Shown: positions 41,657 through 50,821, counted from the first letter of the stretch. The stretch: 64,000 nt of DNA from 66-474 sp963771735 (GCA_963771735.1 CAVYUN010000004.1:1-64000), one strand, 5' to 3'. A program made the numbers and translations. The notes: generated by a model not told the origin, from the letters alone.

Positions 41657-42157
41657 TTATTTCAAACGTTCCAAGACCTTACTTAAGACAACTTTGTCAA
41701 CACCAGCCTGCCAGCGCGCAGAATATTTTGCTAAACGGTATCCTGAAAAAATGGCTATTAGACCTATAATTGCAGCTCCGATTCCGAGAATTATCAAAAT
41801 TATCATTTCCCATAGGCTCAGAAACTGATGTGACAATTTGTAGTACGTTGCGATTGAAACTCCGGAAGGAATGCCTGTAAATAATACAAAGCAACCTAGA
41901 ACAAGGTCTAGCATGTAGACCTTGTGGGCTTCGATTCGACGTAGCAGCAAGAAGAAATAGATGTCCTCTCTCTTGGCTTGGCTCGTTGCTTGTGAAGTGA
42001 TTAGGTTAGCTAGGCGTTCCGCTTCTTCGGCAGACTCATGCGCAGCTCGTACCTTAGCTTTGACCCATTTGGCGAACGTGAATATCGCGACAAGTATCGT
42101 TATAACGCTCGCAACTCCGCCGACAATGCCAAGAGTAGCTGTCCAATTCAAATTCAT
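41657..42157 (-). CDS. Low-GC membrane protein with coiled coil, probably acquired
   Basis: 166 residues. One N-terminal transmembrane helix (TLGIVGGVASVITILVAIF), a short cytoplasmic helical part rich in Ala/Glu (KVRAAHESAEEAERLANLI), then two transmembrane helices (MLDLVLGCFVLFTGI and MIILIILGIGAAIIGLIAIF). The DNA is far more AT-rich than the core genes beside it. No family is recognised. It lies on the 3' side of the split tRNA-Val, outside the 8.35-kb element. Confidence 0.6.
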   Translation of the reverse strand: MNLNWTATLGIVGGVASVITILVAIFTFAKWVKAKVRAAHESAEEAERLANLITSQATSQAKREDIYFFLLLRRIEAHKVYMLDLVLGCFVLFTGIPSGVSIATYYKLSHQFLSLWEMIILIILGIGAAIIGLIAIFSGYRLAKYSARWQAGVDKVVLSKVLERLK

Positions 42158-42383
42158 TTTGAGACCTTGTCGGATTCCCGTTCACGCACTGCAGCATAGT
42201 GGCAAGATGTTGTCCACGAAAGACTACTCTGTTATCGGTTGACGTAGCGGCCACGATCTTGCGGGAAAGATAAGGCACTTTACCCTTCAGCCCGAGCTGG
42301 CGCTGCTGCTAATCTGCAGGCGGTTGCGGCTCGTGCCTTGCAGAATGAGGGAAATTCGCGAGCACAGTTCTTATGGGCCGCCA

Positions 42384-42411
42384 GGAAAACGCCCGCCTTG
42401 TGAGAGCGGGC
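42384..42411 (-). terminator. Rho-independent terminator downstream of tRNA-Val 3' end
   Basis: GCCCGC (42391-42396) and GCGGGC (42406-42411) pair; on the minus strand the stem is followed by GTTTTCC. It lies 17 bases past the encoded CCA, so it is the original tRNA-Val terminator, now separated from the tRNA promoter by the inserted element. Confidence 0.7.
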
Positions 42412-42427
42412 TTTTCCTTGAAATCAT

Positions 42428-42476
42428 TGGTGGGCGGTACAGGGATCGAACCTGTGACACCTGCCGTGTGAAGGCA
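42428..42476 (-). pseudogene. 3' part of tRNA-Val(CAC), left junction of inserted element
   Basis: Read on the minus strand: TGCC-TTCACAC-GGCAG (anticodon loop with CAC), the variable region, the T arm ACAGG-TTCGATC-CCTGT, the acceptor strand ACCGCCC and ACCA. The 5' part is missing here. Together with 50822-50849 it adds up to exactly 75 bases when the two shared bases (CA on the plus strand) are counted once, and the two acceptor strands GGGCGGT and ACCGCCC pair perfectly. The tRNA gene is therefore interrupted by the element. Confidence 0.85.
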
Positions 42477-42569
42477 ATACCGCCGCCCTTACGGTTCAGC
42501 AAGTTACGTTATTTCTCAATAGGTTACATGCTTGCGTTGTAAAGCGTAACAATGCAAAATGCCCCCGTT

Positions 42570-42589
42570 TGCTGTTACTGCGCTGTTAC
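42570..42589 (+). repeat. Left copy of 20-bp direct repeat (two GCTGTTAC motifs)
   Basis: TGCTGTTACTGCGCTGTTAC, identical to 50755-50774. Each copy holds GCTGTTAC twice, 11 bases apart. The left copy lies between the tRNA junction and the integrase start, with further GTTAC words around it (for example 42503-42507 and 42524-42528). Likely arm-type binding sites for the integrase. Confidence 0.75.
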
Positions 42590-42599
42590 GGGAGGCATG

Positions 42600-43805
42600 A
42601 TGACCCTGCGCAAGAAGCTGTCTCCATCACTTGTGGATGGCGCAAAGCCTGCCGCCGCACCCTTCCGGATATGGGACACGACGGTTCCCGCGCTGTTCCT
42701 GCGGGTGCAGCCTAGCGGCGTCAAATCTTGGAACGTGCAGTGGTCGCGTACCTCGTCGCGCTCGCTGGGCAAGTGGCCTGCCGTTACCGTAGCCGCCGCG
42801 CGTGAACGCGCACGGGCCGTGCTGGTGGAAACCGACCAGCACGGCAAGCCGCTGGCGGTGCTGGAGCACGGCAAAGGTGGCGTGCGCATGTTCGGCGACT
42901 ACATCACGAAAGAATACGAGCCTTGGGCCGTCGCCAATCGCAAAGACGGCGCGGCCACTGTTGCGCGGCTGCAATCCACGTTCAAAGATTTCCTGGGCAA
43001 GCCGCTGGCCGACGTCACCCCGTGGATAGTGGAGAAGTGGCGCAGCAAGCGGCTCAAGGCCGACATAGCGCCGACCACGGTCAATCGCGACCTCGCCGCG
43101 CTGAAAGCGTGCCTCGCCATGGCGGTGATGGGGGAATTCCTCGACGCGCACCCGCTCGAAAAGGTCAAGCCTAGCAAGGTGGACACGCATGGCCGCGTGC
43201 GCTATCTGTCGGACGACGAAGAAAAGAATTTGCGCGTCGCGCTCCGTAACCGGGACGATGCCGCGCGCGCCAGCCGTAAACACGGCAACGCATGGCGCGC
43301 GGAACGCGATTATGAATTGCTGCCCACTATCCCAGCCCATGGCTTCGCCGACCATCTAACGCCGATGGTGCTATTGGCGATGAATACCGGCATGCGTCGC
43401 GGCGAGCTGACTTCCCTAACGTGGGACGATATCAATCTGGCGGGCAAGTCCCTGACCGTGCGCGGCAGCAATGCCAAAAGTGGAAAGACGCGACACATTC
43501 CTTTGAACGCTGAAGCGCTCGACGTGCTGAAACGCTACCAGCGCCAGCACGCGGAAGGCAGGTTGTTTGACCTTACCCGCGTCAACAAATCGTTTACCGC
43601 AATAACGGAAAAGGCCGGTATCCAAAACTTCCGGTTCCATGACCTCCGCCATACCTTTGCATCCAAGCTGGTGATGGCCGGTGCGGATCTGTACGTGGTC
43701 AAGGATCTACTGGGGCACGCCAGCATCGCCATGACGGAACGCTACGCGCACCTTGCCCCGGCGCGCAAAGCGGCGGCGGTCGCGTTGCTGAAGGTGGCGA
43801 AATGA
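42600..43805 (+). CDS. int: Tyrosine recombinase (phage-type integrase) of the element
   Basis: 401 residues. An N-terminal arm-binding region (IWDTTVPALFLRVQPSGVKSW, SLGKWPAVTVAAARERAR) and core-binding domain precede the catalytic domain: Arg in NTGMRRGELTSLTW, Lys in NAKSGKTRHIPL, His-x-x-Arg in FHDLRHTFASKL, His in LLGHASIAMTERYAHL with the nucleophile Tyr. GGGAGG lies before the paired ATGs 42597/42600. It is intact, without frame breaks. Its stop overlaps the next gene (ATGA). Confidence 0.93.
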   Translation: MTLRKKLSPSLVDGAKPAAAPFRIWDTTVPALFLRVQPSGVKSWNVQWSRTSSRSLGKWPAVTVAAARERARAVLVETDQHGKPLAVLEHGKGGVRMFGDYITKEYEPWAVANRKDGAATVARLQSTFKDFLGKPLADVTPWIVEKWRSKRLKADIAPTTVNRDLAALKACLAMAVMGEFLDAHPLEKVKPSKVDTHGRVRYLSDDEEKNLRVALRNRDDAARASRKHGNAWRAERDYELLPTIPAHGFADHLTPMVLLAMNTGMRRGELTSLTWDDINLAGKSLTVRGSNAKSGKTRHIPLNAEALDVLKRYQRQHAEGRLFDLTRVNKSFTAITEKAGIQNFRFHDLRHTFASKLVMAGADLYVVKDLLGHASIAMTERYAHLAPARKAAAVALLKVAK

Positions 43806-44125
43806 CCACGACAAGGCACAAGGCTTTCGATGCGACCGCGCGCATATTCAAGGCACACGCCCCCGCCGCGCGGATCGAACGGCTACGCGCACAAGAAGCG
43901 TCACTCGTCAAAGATAAGACCCTTGCAAGCTGGATCGACGCATCCTGGCATCCCAAGGCGGACGAGCTCGCGCACTGGTACGAGGAGGCCGGGCAGCACG
44001 CGCCACCTGCATTGATCGCAGCAATCGAGGCGGCAGAGAAAGACATAGAGAAACCACGCGCGAAGCGTGACACTGCGCGACAGGCTGGTACGCGCAAGCC
44101 GCGCGGCTGCCGCCGACGAAGCTAG
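43802..44125 (+). CDS. Small hypothetical protein coupled to the integrase
   Basis: 107 residues, charged, mostly helical (IERLRAQEASLVKDKTLASWID, ADELAHWYEEAGQHAPPALIAAIEAAEKDIEK) with a basic C-terminus. Its start overlaps the integrase stop. No family is recognised; it could be a small DNA-binding or regulatory protein of the element. Confidence 0.55.
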   Translation: MTTTRHKAFDATARIFKAHAPAARIERLRAQEASLVKDKTLASWIDASWHPKADELAHWYEEAGQHAPPALIAAIEAAEKDIEKPRAKRDTARQAGTRKPRGCRRRS

Positions 44126-44239
44126 ACGAATGGCTCGATAAGCAACGTCTGGATTCGTAATGACGCATTGTGGGCGCGGTTGTATACGACGAATTCGATT
44201 CTCTTTACGCGATAACGAACACGCGTTGAACTGGGACGA

Positions 44240-44407
44240 ATGTATATCAGCGGCAAGAAGAAGGGAGAAGCTCGTCCCATCACGCGCGGCGCATTCGACA
44301 AACGCGTCACCGCAGCGAGAAACCGTCGAAAGCCGTTAGTAAATAACGGAGTACCGTGCCTGATGATGCAAACACCGCCGCACGTTGCGCGGCACAACGC
44401 AAGGTGA
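44240..44407 (+). CDS. Possible very small basic protein
   Basis: 55 residues, MYISGKKKGEARPITRGAFD and then a strongly basic stretch (KRVTAARNRRKP). The open frame ends seven bases before the AlpA-like gene. Only the frame, its position and the basic composition support it. Confidence 0.3.
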   Translation: MYISGKKKGEARPITRGAFDKRVTAARNRRKPLVNNGVPCLMMQTPPHVARHNAR

Positions 44408-44413
44408 TTGGAG

Positions 44414-44641
44414 ATGCAAAAGCTGAAAATGTCGATGGCAGACATCGCCGAGACGACCGGCGAGGCCATGCCGTTTATCTATGCCGCGATCAACGCGGGC
44501 GATCTGAAAACGTTTTTCGGTAGGCGGCGTTTTGCGAGAGCGGCAGACGTGCAAGCGTGGGTTGATTTTCTACAGGCACAGTCTGACGCCGGTCACCCCA
44601 TCGCGTATCAGGCACGCGAACGCATGGAGGCCGCGCAATGA
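44414..44641 (+). CDS. AlpA/MerR-like helix-turn-helix regulator or excisionase
   Basis: 75 residues. MSMADIAETTGEAMPFIYAAINAGDLKTFFGRRRFARAADVQAWVDFL has the pattern of the small winged-helix regulators of satellites (AlpA, Xis), with the recognition helix near PFIYAAINAG. TTGGAG precedes ATG 44414. It probably controls excision or the primase operon downstream. Confidence 0.65.
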   Translation: MQKLKMSMADIAETTGEAMPFIYAAINAGDLKTFFGRRRFARAADVQAWVDFLQAQSDAGHPIAYQARERMEAAQ

Positions 44642-44681
44642 TCGATCCCAAAGACGCCAAAGCGTTCACTCCGCCCCGCCA

Positions 44682-45095
44682 ATGGGAACGCCGCAGCGAA
44701 TTTTCTGGCTGGCGGGAACCATCTTGCTCAACGAATTGTTGTCGAATCCGAACGCCGAGCCGGACGAGCTTGCACGCGTGACGGGCGACGTGCTGAGCAT
44801 GCTGGAATCGCCAATTCGCGACCAAGTCGCGCGGAACGCGGAACGCGAGAACGTGGAGCTTCGGAAAGAAGTACGGCAGCTCAAGGAGTACGCCAACCGC
44901 GTGATCGACGTAGTGGAAGTTCAAGACGAAATAGCGAAGACGCAGGATGATGCGGTGAAGGCGCAGAGCGTGGAATTTGCGCGGCGGGAAGTTGTGATTC
45001 GTGGCGCTCAGTACGTCATTGCCGAATTGGTGAAGTTATGCAAGGTCAATAACGTCGCCATCCCGGACGAACTCACGGGAGGCACCGTGCAATGA
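44682..45095 (+). CDS. Coiled-coil hypothetical protein of the element
   Basis: 137 residues from ATG 44682. The central part is a coiled coil (QVARNAERENVELRKEVRQLKEYANRV). It ends VNNVAIPDELTGGTVQ and overlaps the primase start (ATGA). An upstream ATG at 44640 in another frame (MIDPKDAKAFTPP) may be the true N-terminus if there is a frame error. No family is recognised. Confidence 0.55.
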   Translation: MGTPQRIFWLAGTILLNELLSNPNAEPDELARVTGDVLSMLESPIRDQVARNAERENVELRKEVRQLKEYANRVIDVVEVQDEIAKTQDDAVKAQSVEFARREVVIRGAQYVIAELVKLCKVNNVAIPDELTGGTVQ

Positions 45096-46964
45096 CCCCA
45101 CCCAAAAGAAAGCCCCGACCGAAGCGGGCCGGGGCTGATCGAAATGCGACTCAGGGGGATAAGCCGCGCGCAAACAGTAGCACGCGCGCTCCCGCCAAGC
45201 CATCCACGAAAGGCAACGCGGATGCCGATCTGGCGCAGCTATTCAAATCCAAACTGAAAGAATCCTGCCTGTCGCCAAAGGATGCCGACACGCTGCATCT
45301 CAAGCTCTTCGAAACCACACCAAGAGAATTGAAGCTGCAAGGTGCCGGGTTCGTCATTCCATATTTCGGCGTGGACGGGAAGCGGACGGATTTCTATCGC
45401 TACCGGATACTTCGGCGCAAGGGATTCGCCGCGCTGGCGGACGAACAGAAGCGCCAGCGCTACACGCAACCGGCAGGCGCAGCGCCGGAACTGTATCTGC
45501 CCCCGCTGGTGGACTGGCGCAAGGTTGCCGATGACGCGACACAACCCATCGTGATCACGGAAGGAGAATTGAAAGCCGCTTGCGGCACAGCTCACACCAA
45601 GTTCCCCACCATCGGCCTCGGGGGCGTGGAAAACTGGAAGTCGAGCAAGCGCGGTCTTGCATGGCTCCCGCAGTTCAACGAATTCCAGTGGGAAGGTCGC
45701 CGGGTTTACATCGCGTTTGACAGCGACGCGGCAACGAACGACAACGTCCAGCGCGCCGAACGCGACCTAGCCGCCGTGGTCGCGCAAGGGGGCGCGCTGG
45801 CACATGTGGCGCGCGTGCCCTACAGCGCCACCGCCAAAATCGGCCTAGACGACTACGTGGCCGCGCACGGCGCGCAAGCATGGGCCGCGCTGGTCGACGG
45901 CACGCCGTCTTATCGCCCGGATGCTGCGCGCGTCGAAACTCCGCCCGCGATGCACGTCGTGGACATGGACGCGGAACGCCAGCCGCCCGAACCCATGACG
46001 TTCGCCATCGCGAACCTGCTACCGCACCGAAACGTGACGCTGCTCAGCGGCAACGGCGGCGCGGGCAAGTCCAATCTTGCGCTGACGCTATGTGCGCACG
46101 TCGCGGCGGGCATGGATTGGAACGGTTTCGCCGTGGCGCAAGGCAAGGTGATGCTCGTCAGCATGGAAGACGAGGCCGACGACGCTGCGGCGGCGGTTGG
46201 CGCACATCGTCACCGCGTATGATGCTTGAAGCCGTCACCGTGCACGCGAGCCTGCGGCTGGTGGATGCAACCGATGACGAATTCCTGGCCGTGGAATCCG
46301 CGGGCAATGGGGAACGCTATCTGCGTATTCACCGCGTCGTTCTCGGCAATGACCGCGCGCATCGACGAGTACGCGCCGACGCTGATAGTCATCGACAACG
46401 CCAGCGAAGCGTTCGGCGCCAACGAGAACGAGCGGCGCATGGTACGGGCGTTCATGCGTGCACTGGCCCGGTTGGCGCGCGTGCAGGGTGCCGCCGTGCT
46501 GCTGCTGGCGCACATAGACAAGGCGGCGGCTGCAATGGCGGCAGTGGAAACACCTTTTCCGGCTCCAGTGCGTGGCACAACGGGCCGCGCAGCCGTCTTG
46601 TGCTGGTGCCGGACAGCAAGACGCCCGATCGCGTGATTCTCTCCGTCGAGAAACATCAATATTCCGGTCCCGTGCCTGATATGCGCCTGACGTGGACGGC
46701 GGACGGCGTGCTGAAACCGGACGGCATTGTTGCCGACGCTGAACGCAAAGACAACGGCATGGACGCGGCGGCGGTCTATGAAGTGCTGGCCGCGATGATC
46801 ACCGAAGGCATCACCGTGCGGAGCGGTTGCGGGCGGCGCGAAGCAGACATGCAATTTCTTGCTGAATAGTGGGTGGCTCGGCTTGGAAGCAAACCGAAAC
46901 GAAGCGCGTCAATGCGGCACTGAACCGGCTGGTCGCAGACGGCAAGATCGCAACCGAACCGTAA
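45092..46964 (+). CDS. DUF3854 primase fused to RecA-like helicase/ATPase (frame-broken)
   Basis: Replication protein of the element. After a basic, disordered N-terminus comes a TOPRIM-like DUF3854 part (VITEGELKAACGT, PTIGLGGVENWKSSK, VYIAFDSDAATNDNVQ), then a RepA/RecA-like ATPase (LLSGNGGAGKSNLALTLCAHVAAG as Walker A, VMLVSMEDEADD, LIVIDNASEAFG as Walker B, VLLLAHIDKAA). Frame changes near 46195, 46330, 46540 and 46850 separate the ATPase pieces; GSSAWHNGPRSRLVLVPD and the final ALNRLVADGKIATEP lie in other frames. About 624 residues when joined. Confidence 0.75.
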
Positions 46965-47425
46965 GGAGACCAATATCGGAAGGAGCGCGAAAAATACGTG
47001 CTGTGCGCTCCGCTACCTGCGAGCAAAGTGCGTCAGTCACACGCGCCGGGGTCTCCGGGCGACGGGAAAACTGCCTCGCCGGTGCGCCGATGAAAGTGCT
47101 CGCGTCATACCCCCCATACCCCCCTATGCGAGTGGCGCGAGCGGGAGCGCCCGCGTCAATCGCGGCAGTTATTTCCCAAGTGGGCCGATTGGCGCGAGTG
47201 GCGCGAGTGGCGCGCTATTCGCCGATTTCGCCGCGAACAAAAACCGCCTACAGTGTTCCCGTGGCCGTTGCACCGCGTGCCAAGTGCGCGTCGCAATGGC
47301 CGGTGGGCATGTCTCGCGCTGACCTACGGACGGTCCCGGGCCATGTCCCGCGCTGGCCGACGGCATGTGAGAGCGCTGCCTTACTTGATCTCAGAACCGA
47401 CATTTCATCAGAACAGGTGAGGTAT
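46965..47425. other. Intergenic stretch with GTGGCGCGA tandem units
   Basis: No supportable gene between primase and capsid genes. At about 47190-47216 the unit GTGGCGCGA is repeated in tandem, with related GAGTGGCGCGAGCGGGAG at 47129. The stretch may hold the capsid promoter. It includes an open frame rich in Arg/Ala/Val that I regard as non-coding. Confidence 0.4.
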
Positions 47426-48557
47426 ATGAATATCCAAATCACAGAGGAACAACTCCGCGAACAGCGGACTTTGATTCAAGCGGACCTGGACAAGGTCACC
47501 GACCAGGTTACGGACTTCGCCGGATCGGCGAAGGCGGAAATCGACGCGATGAAGGTCGAAATCGCCAAGCTCAACCGTGGCGGTAGCGTGATTCGCGGTC
47601 ACTTCGGCCCGAGTGTGATTGCCGCCGCGTTGGGAGGCGATGCGCTGGCCGCGCTGCGCGACAAGCGCATCCGCGAAGCACTGGTGCCGTTCGATGCGTC
47701 GCTCGCGTCCATCCTGCGCCACCGTCACCAACGATGGACAGTCCGGAAGCATCGTCACGGGGAATTCTACATGCAGCCGGGCATCGTTGGCGCGCCGGGC
47801 CGTCCGCTCATGCTGCTGGACTTGCTGCCGAGTGTGCCGATCAGTTTCGCAAGTGCGCAATACAACCGGCTGACGTCGGCATTCGCCTACGCGGCGGACG
47901 TCCAGAGTGAGCAAGGCGACACCAAGGCAACCCAAGCCCTGCCGACTGAAGTAGTGACCGCGAACATTGCGACCATCGCTTCGGTATCGGCAATCAGCGA
48001 GCAAGCCTTGTCCGACGCGCCTGTATTTACAGCAACAGATTGGCGCGCTGCTGAACTACGGCGCGATGCGCAAACTGGAAATGCAGATTGTTTCCGGCTC
48101 CGGCGTCGGCGAGAACATCGAAGGCTTGAAAACCGCCGGCACGGCGTTCAATGCGTCCAGCGGTCTTTCATCCATCGACAAGGTCAGTGAATGCGCGCAG
48201 CGTCGATGCAGGATGCCGGTTGGAATCCTTCCGCCATCATCGTCAACGCGCTGGACTGGCACGAGACTCGCACCGCCAAAGGCAACCGGATCGGGCGAAT
48301 ATCTGTCCGGCGCGTTCGACAAGCCCGCATTGCCGAACATGTGGGGCTTGCCGGTTGTGACATCGCCTGCCGTGGATCAAGGAACGGCCATCGTTGTCGA
48401 TACGGCGCAATTGCTGGTGCTGGACAGACAGCAACCGAACGTCGCGCTTGGCCGCGAGAACGATGACTTCAGCCGCAACATCCTGAAGGTTCGCGGTGAA
48501 CTGCGCGCCGGATTGATGATCTTTGCAACCGCTGCCGTGCAAGTGGTGACGCTGTAA
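47426..48557 (+). CDS. HK97-type phage major capsid protein (frame-broken)
   Basis: About 377 residues when joined. An N-terminal coiled-coil delta region (ITEEQLREQRTLIQADLDKVTDQV) is followed by the HK97-fold core: MQPGIVGAPGRPLMLLDLLP, NRLTSAFAYAADVQSEQGDTK, ANIATIASVSAISEQALSDAP, IGALLNYGAMRKLEMQIVSG, NPSAIIVNALDWHETRTAKG, GEYLSGAFDKPALPNMWGLPVV and RGELRAGLMIFATAAVQ. These lie in three frames, with about five frame changes. No maturation protease, portal or terminase gene is beside it. A satellite using its own capsid, or the last structural gene of a decayed prophage, are both possible. Confidence 0.8.
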
Positions 48558-48946
48558 CTGTGAACGGCGGCGGCTCGTTGCGTTGCCGCGCAGCGTGACA
48601 CCCGCCACCGTTTTCATGGGCAGGGGTGGGTGAAAAGCATACGACGATCCGATCGAAATGCGCCGCCCAAATGGAATTCTCGCGAACGCGAAATTGAGCG
48701 AACGAAATTACAAACGCAGAAACATGCGCGGACAACCCTTCATGCCGCGGTGATGCGGATACCGGGCGCGGCAAACGCAGATCGTTTTCACCCGGCTCTC
48801 TCCGGCGACAAGGCATGAGTGTCGCCATTTCGAAACAACCGTGCCAGCTTGGGCGGGCGCAACCTCCATAGATGATCCGCGCCCGTGACCAGCCTTGCAA
48901 TCCGCCACGTGGCACGCTGGCGGGTTGTTTGTTGCCCGGCGCCGGG
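48558..48946. other. Intergenic stretch between convergent gene sets of the element
   Basis: Nothing supportable. It lies between the plus-strand capsid gene and the minus-strand GvpU-like gene, so it should hold transcription terminators, but I see no clean hairpin with a T-run. Confidence 0.35.
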
Positions 48947-49423
48947 TCACTCCGCCATGAGCGTGCCCAGATTGAACCCAGACACTGCGTTGATCCTGCC
49001 GCGCCACAGTACACCGCGATTCGTTGGAATCGGTTGACCGCCCGGTGCGAAGTAGCGCGCATCAACTAAGTGGATGTACTGAGGAGGAGGCGGCTCATTG
49101 TCCGATTCATCGTCCGATTCGTCGTCCGCATAGATCGCGGTGTGACTGGCAATTCCAGCCCGGACCTCTTCTTTCGCCTCGTCATCGCCAGGATAGTTTG
49201 ATGAAAACTCATCGGCGAAGGCCTCGAAGTATCTTTTGCCGCTGACCAGCATCCCGGAAATCATTGCGCCTTCGACAAACAGTGTGATGCCACATGACAG
49301 CCCAATCGTATTGGCTAAGGAGACAAATTTTTGTAGAAACCAATCCGTGCTCCTGCCATCAATCGTCATCCGTAATTCTTCATCGGTGAGCGGTGCTTCT
49401 TGTTGTTGTTGTTCGTCAGACAT
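48947..49423 (-). CDS. GvpU-like protein (gas-vesicle accessory family), cargo gene
   Basis: 158 residues. GITLFVEGAMISGMLVSGKRYFEAF and the end YIHLVDARYF, IPTNRGVLWRGRINAVSGFNLGTL match my memory of the GvpU accessory family. A very acidic stretch (DDESDDESDNE) separates the two halves. No other gas-vesicle genes are here, and many GvpU relatives occur without them, so the role is open. AGAGGGA before ATG 49423 decides the start over 49462. The frame is intact. Confidence 0.55.
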   Translation of the reverse strand: MSDEQQQQEAPLTDEELRMTIDGRSTDWFLQKFVSLANTIGLSCGITLFVEGAMISGMLVSGKRYFEAFADEFSSNYPGDDEAKEEVRAGIASHTAIYADDESDDESDNEPPPPQYIHLVDARYFAPGGQPIPTNRGVLWRGRINAVSGFNLGTLMAE

Positions 49424-49831
49424 TGGGATTCCCTCTGTTTTGCCCGCATCGGGCAGCTTCATTATTTAGCACCCTGTCTCGTGACGTGAGACTCGGTCAA
49501 GCGTACGCAACAAATGCCCCGGCGTCGGCCGCACCGCATCCCTGCGATCGCCAGACTTTCGGGGGGGGCGGCTAGGGTGCAGGTGCGCGGCTAGGGCGTC
49601 TGTCGGCGCGCGGAGCGGCTTTGTGTAGGGCGTTGCCTACACGCGGCTCGAGGCGCATTGCCTGCGCTGGTGGCTTGTTTGTTGCCGGTGCGCTGCAAGC
49701 AGCGTCGCTCGATCGTCCAGGCGACGATCCCAGTCCTTGGGCAATGGTGCAGCCCCGCCCAAAGCCGGCGACGAATGTAGATGCGCGTACGACGCGGCGA
49801 CCTGCCACGACGATTCTGGGTTGGTGCGGTT
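49424..49831. other. Gap within the minus-strand cargo genes
   Basis: No supportable gene. It contains a run of eight or more G residues at about 49560-49567 and two GCGGCTAGGG units (49568-49577 and 49585-49594). A promoter for the GvpU-like gene may lie at its left end. Confidence 0.35.
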
Positions 49832-50377
49832 TTACCGCTTCTTCTTGCGCTTTTTGCGGCTACTGCTATGACGGCGATGCATATCCGCTATGTCTTCTTT
49901 GACCTTATCGCCGCGATGTTCAGTGACAAAATCAATGCACTTCGAGCTAGGGTAGCGATATGTCATGACGGTCTTGCCGTCCTTATTGGTTACGGCAAAA
50001 TCACCCGCGCCAATGATGTCCATTCCGATGAGCATGTCTGCACCGGTTAGCTGGCATTCCGTAACGGTGACGCTGGGAAATCCGACACGATTTGGCAATC
50101 CAACATTCACCAAGTACGTGTTCGCGCGACTGTTGATGCCACCCGCATGAGCGACTTGAACTTGGCCGATCGCGATCAAGCCGATTTGCGTGGCGGCGTT
50201 TTGGCTAATGCAGGTGTTTGTAGCGCCAGTGTCCCAAATGGCGCGCAGCGCGTGGAATCTCGCTGCGGAGACCGCAGCGGCGTCGGTAGGGTCAAACGCC
50301 TCGGCAACCGCGCACTCGCATACGAGAACGTTTACGCGTCCCGAATGAGTAAGCGTGAAACTTTGCGAGTTTGGCAC
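49832..50377 (-). CDS. Retropepsin-like aspartic protease domain protein
   Basis: 181 residues from a GTG start directly after the TAA of the DUF5678 gene. The active-site motif AIWDTGATNTCIS (Asp49) and the flap-following ADMLIGMDIIGAGDF are those of single-domain retropepsin-like proteases, which work as dimers. There is no signal peptide or membrane segment. The C-terminus is strongly basic (RRHSSSRKKRKKKR). The substrate is unknown; the DUF5678 protein is the natural candidate partner. The frame is intact. Confidence 0.78.
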   Translation of the reverse strand: MPNSQSFTLTHSGRVNVLVCECAVAEAFDPTDAAAVSAARFHALRAIWDTGATNTCISQNAATQIGLIAIGQVQVAHAGGINSRANTYLVNVGLPNRVGFPSVTVTECQLTGADMLIGMDIIGAGDFAVTNKDGKTVMTYRYPSSKCIDFVTEHRGDKVKEDIADMHRRHSSSRKKRKKKR

Positions 50378-50621
50378 TTAGGAGAACGAGACGCGAGAGT
50401 AAAAAGGTTTGGGTGAACGAATCGCTACCCGGCTCAACCTTTTGCACTAGGAAGTCGCCTAGCTTGAAACTCTTTCTCGCTTCCCGCACGGCCGTTAGCT
50501 CGTCGGGGTATGCGCCGTGCACCGCCTGGTCGTGTATGACAACAACCTTGCCGCGGTACTTTTCCACGATTTCCCGCTGGTTCTTGATGTAATAGTCAAG
50601 TTCCTGATCGAGAGTAGACAT
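50378..50621 (-). CDS. DUF5678-family small protein (one-base insertion near the end)
   Basis: About 81 residues. MSTLDQELDYYIKNQREIVEKYRGK, VVVIHDQAVHGAYPDELTAV and LGDFLVQKVEPGSDSFTQTF are the DUF5678 pattern. As read, the frame runs on into the protease gene. If one T is removed from TTTTT after ACC, the end becomes FTQTFYSRVSFS with a TAA directly before the protease GTG, exactly the family's C-terminus. This is strong evidence for a homopolymer error. It pairs with the retropepsin gene as a two-gene operon. Confidence 0.75.
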
Positions 50622-50754
50622 GACAGTTCCGCCGCCAGCGGTGTCAACTGTATGGACCGCATACTCTAGCATGGTGCCCCCCTTAGCGCTCCCTTGCGTT
50701 GCCCTATGGTGTATTCGGGTTCAGTGGTTGTCAACTTGGCTGCAAAGCCGCAAG

Positions 50755-50774
50755 TGCTGTTACTGCGCTGTTAC
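50755..50774 (+). repeat. Right copy of 20-bp direct repeat (two GCTGTTAC motifs)
   Basis: Identical to and in the same orientation as 42570-42589. It lies 48 bases inside the right tRNA junction. Likely arm-type site for the element integrase. Confidence 0.75.
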
Positions 50775-50777
50775 CAG

Positions 50778-50803
50778 TAAAAATGCCACCCGGCGAAGGT
50801 GGC
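50778..50803 (-). terminator. Terminator just inside the right end of the element
   Basis: On the minus strand GCCACC-TTCGCCG-GGTGGC followed by ATTTTTAC. It faces transcription coming from the tRNA-Val promoter into the element, and so would shield the element's genes from it. Confidence 0.65.
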
Positions 50804-50821
50804 GTAAGTACTTGATTAAAT

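Noticed and set aside
47088..47425. N-terminal extension of the capsid protein or a separate basic protein
   Set aside because: The open frame is low-complexity and Arg/Ala-rich over tandem repeats, and a good capsid start exists at 47426 with GGTGAGG upstream.
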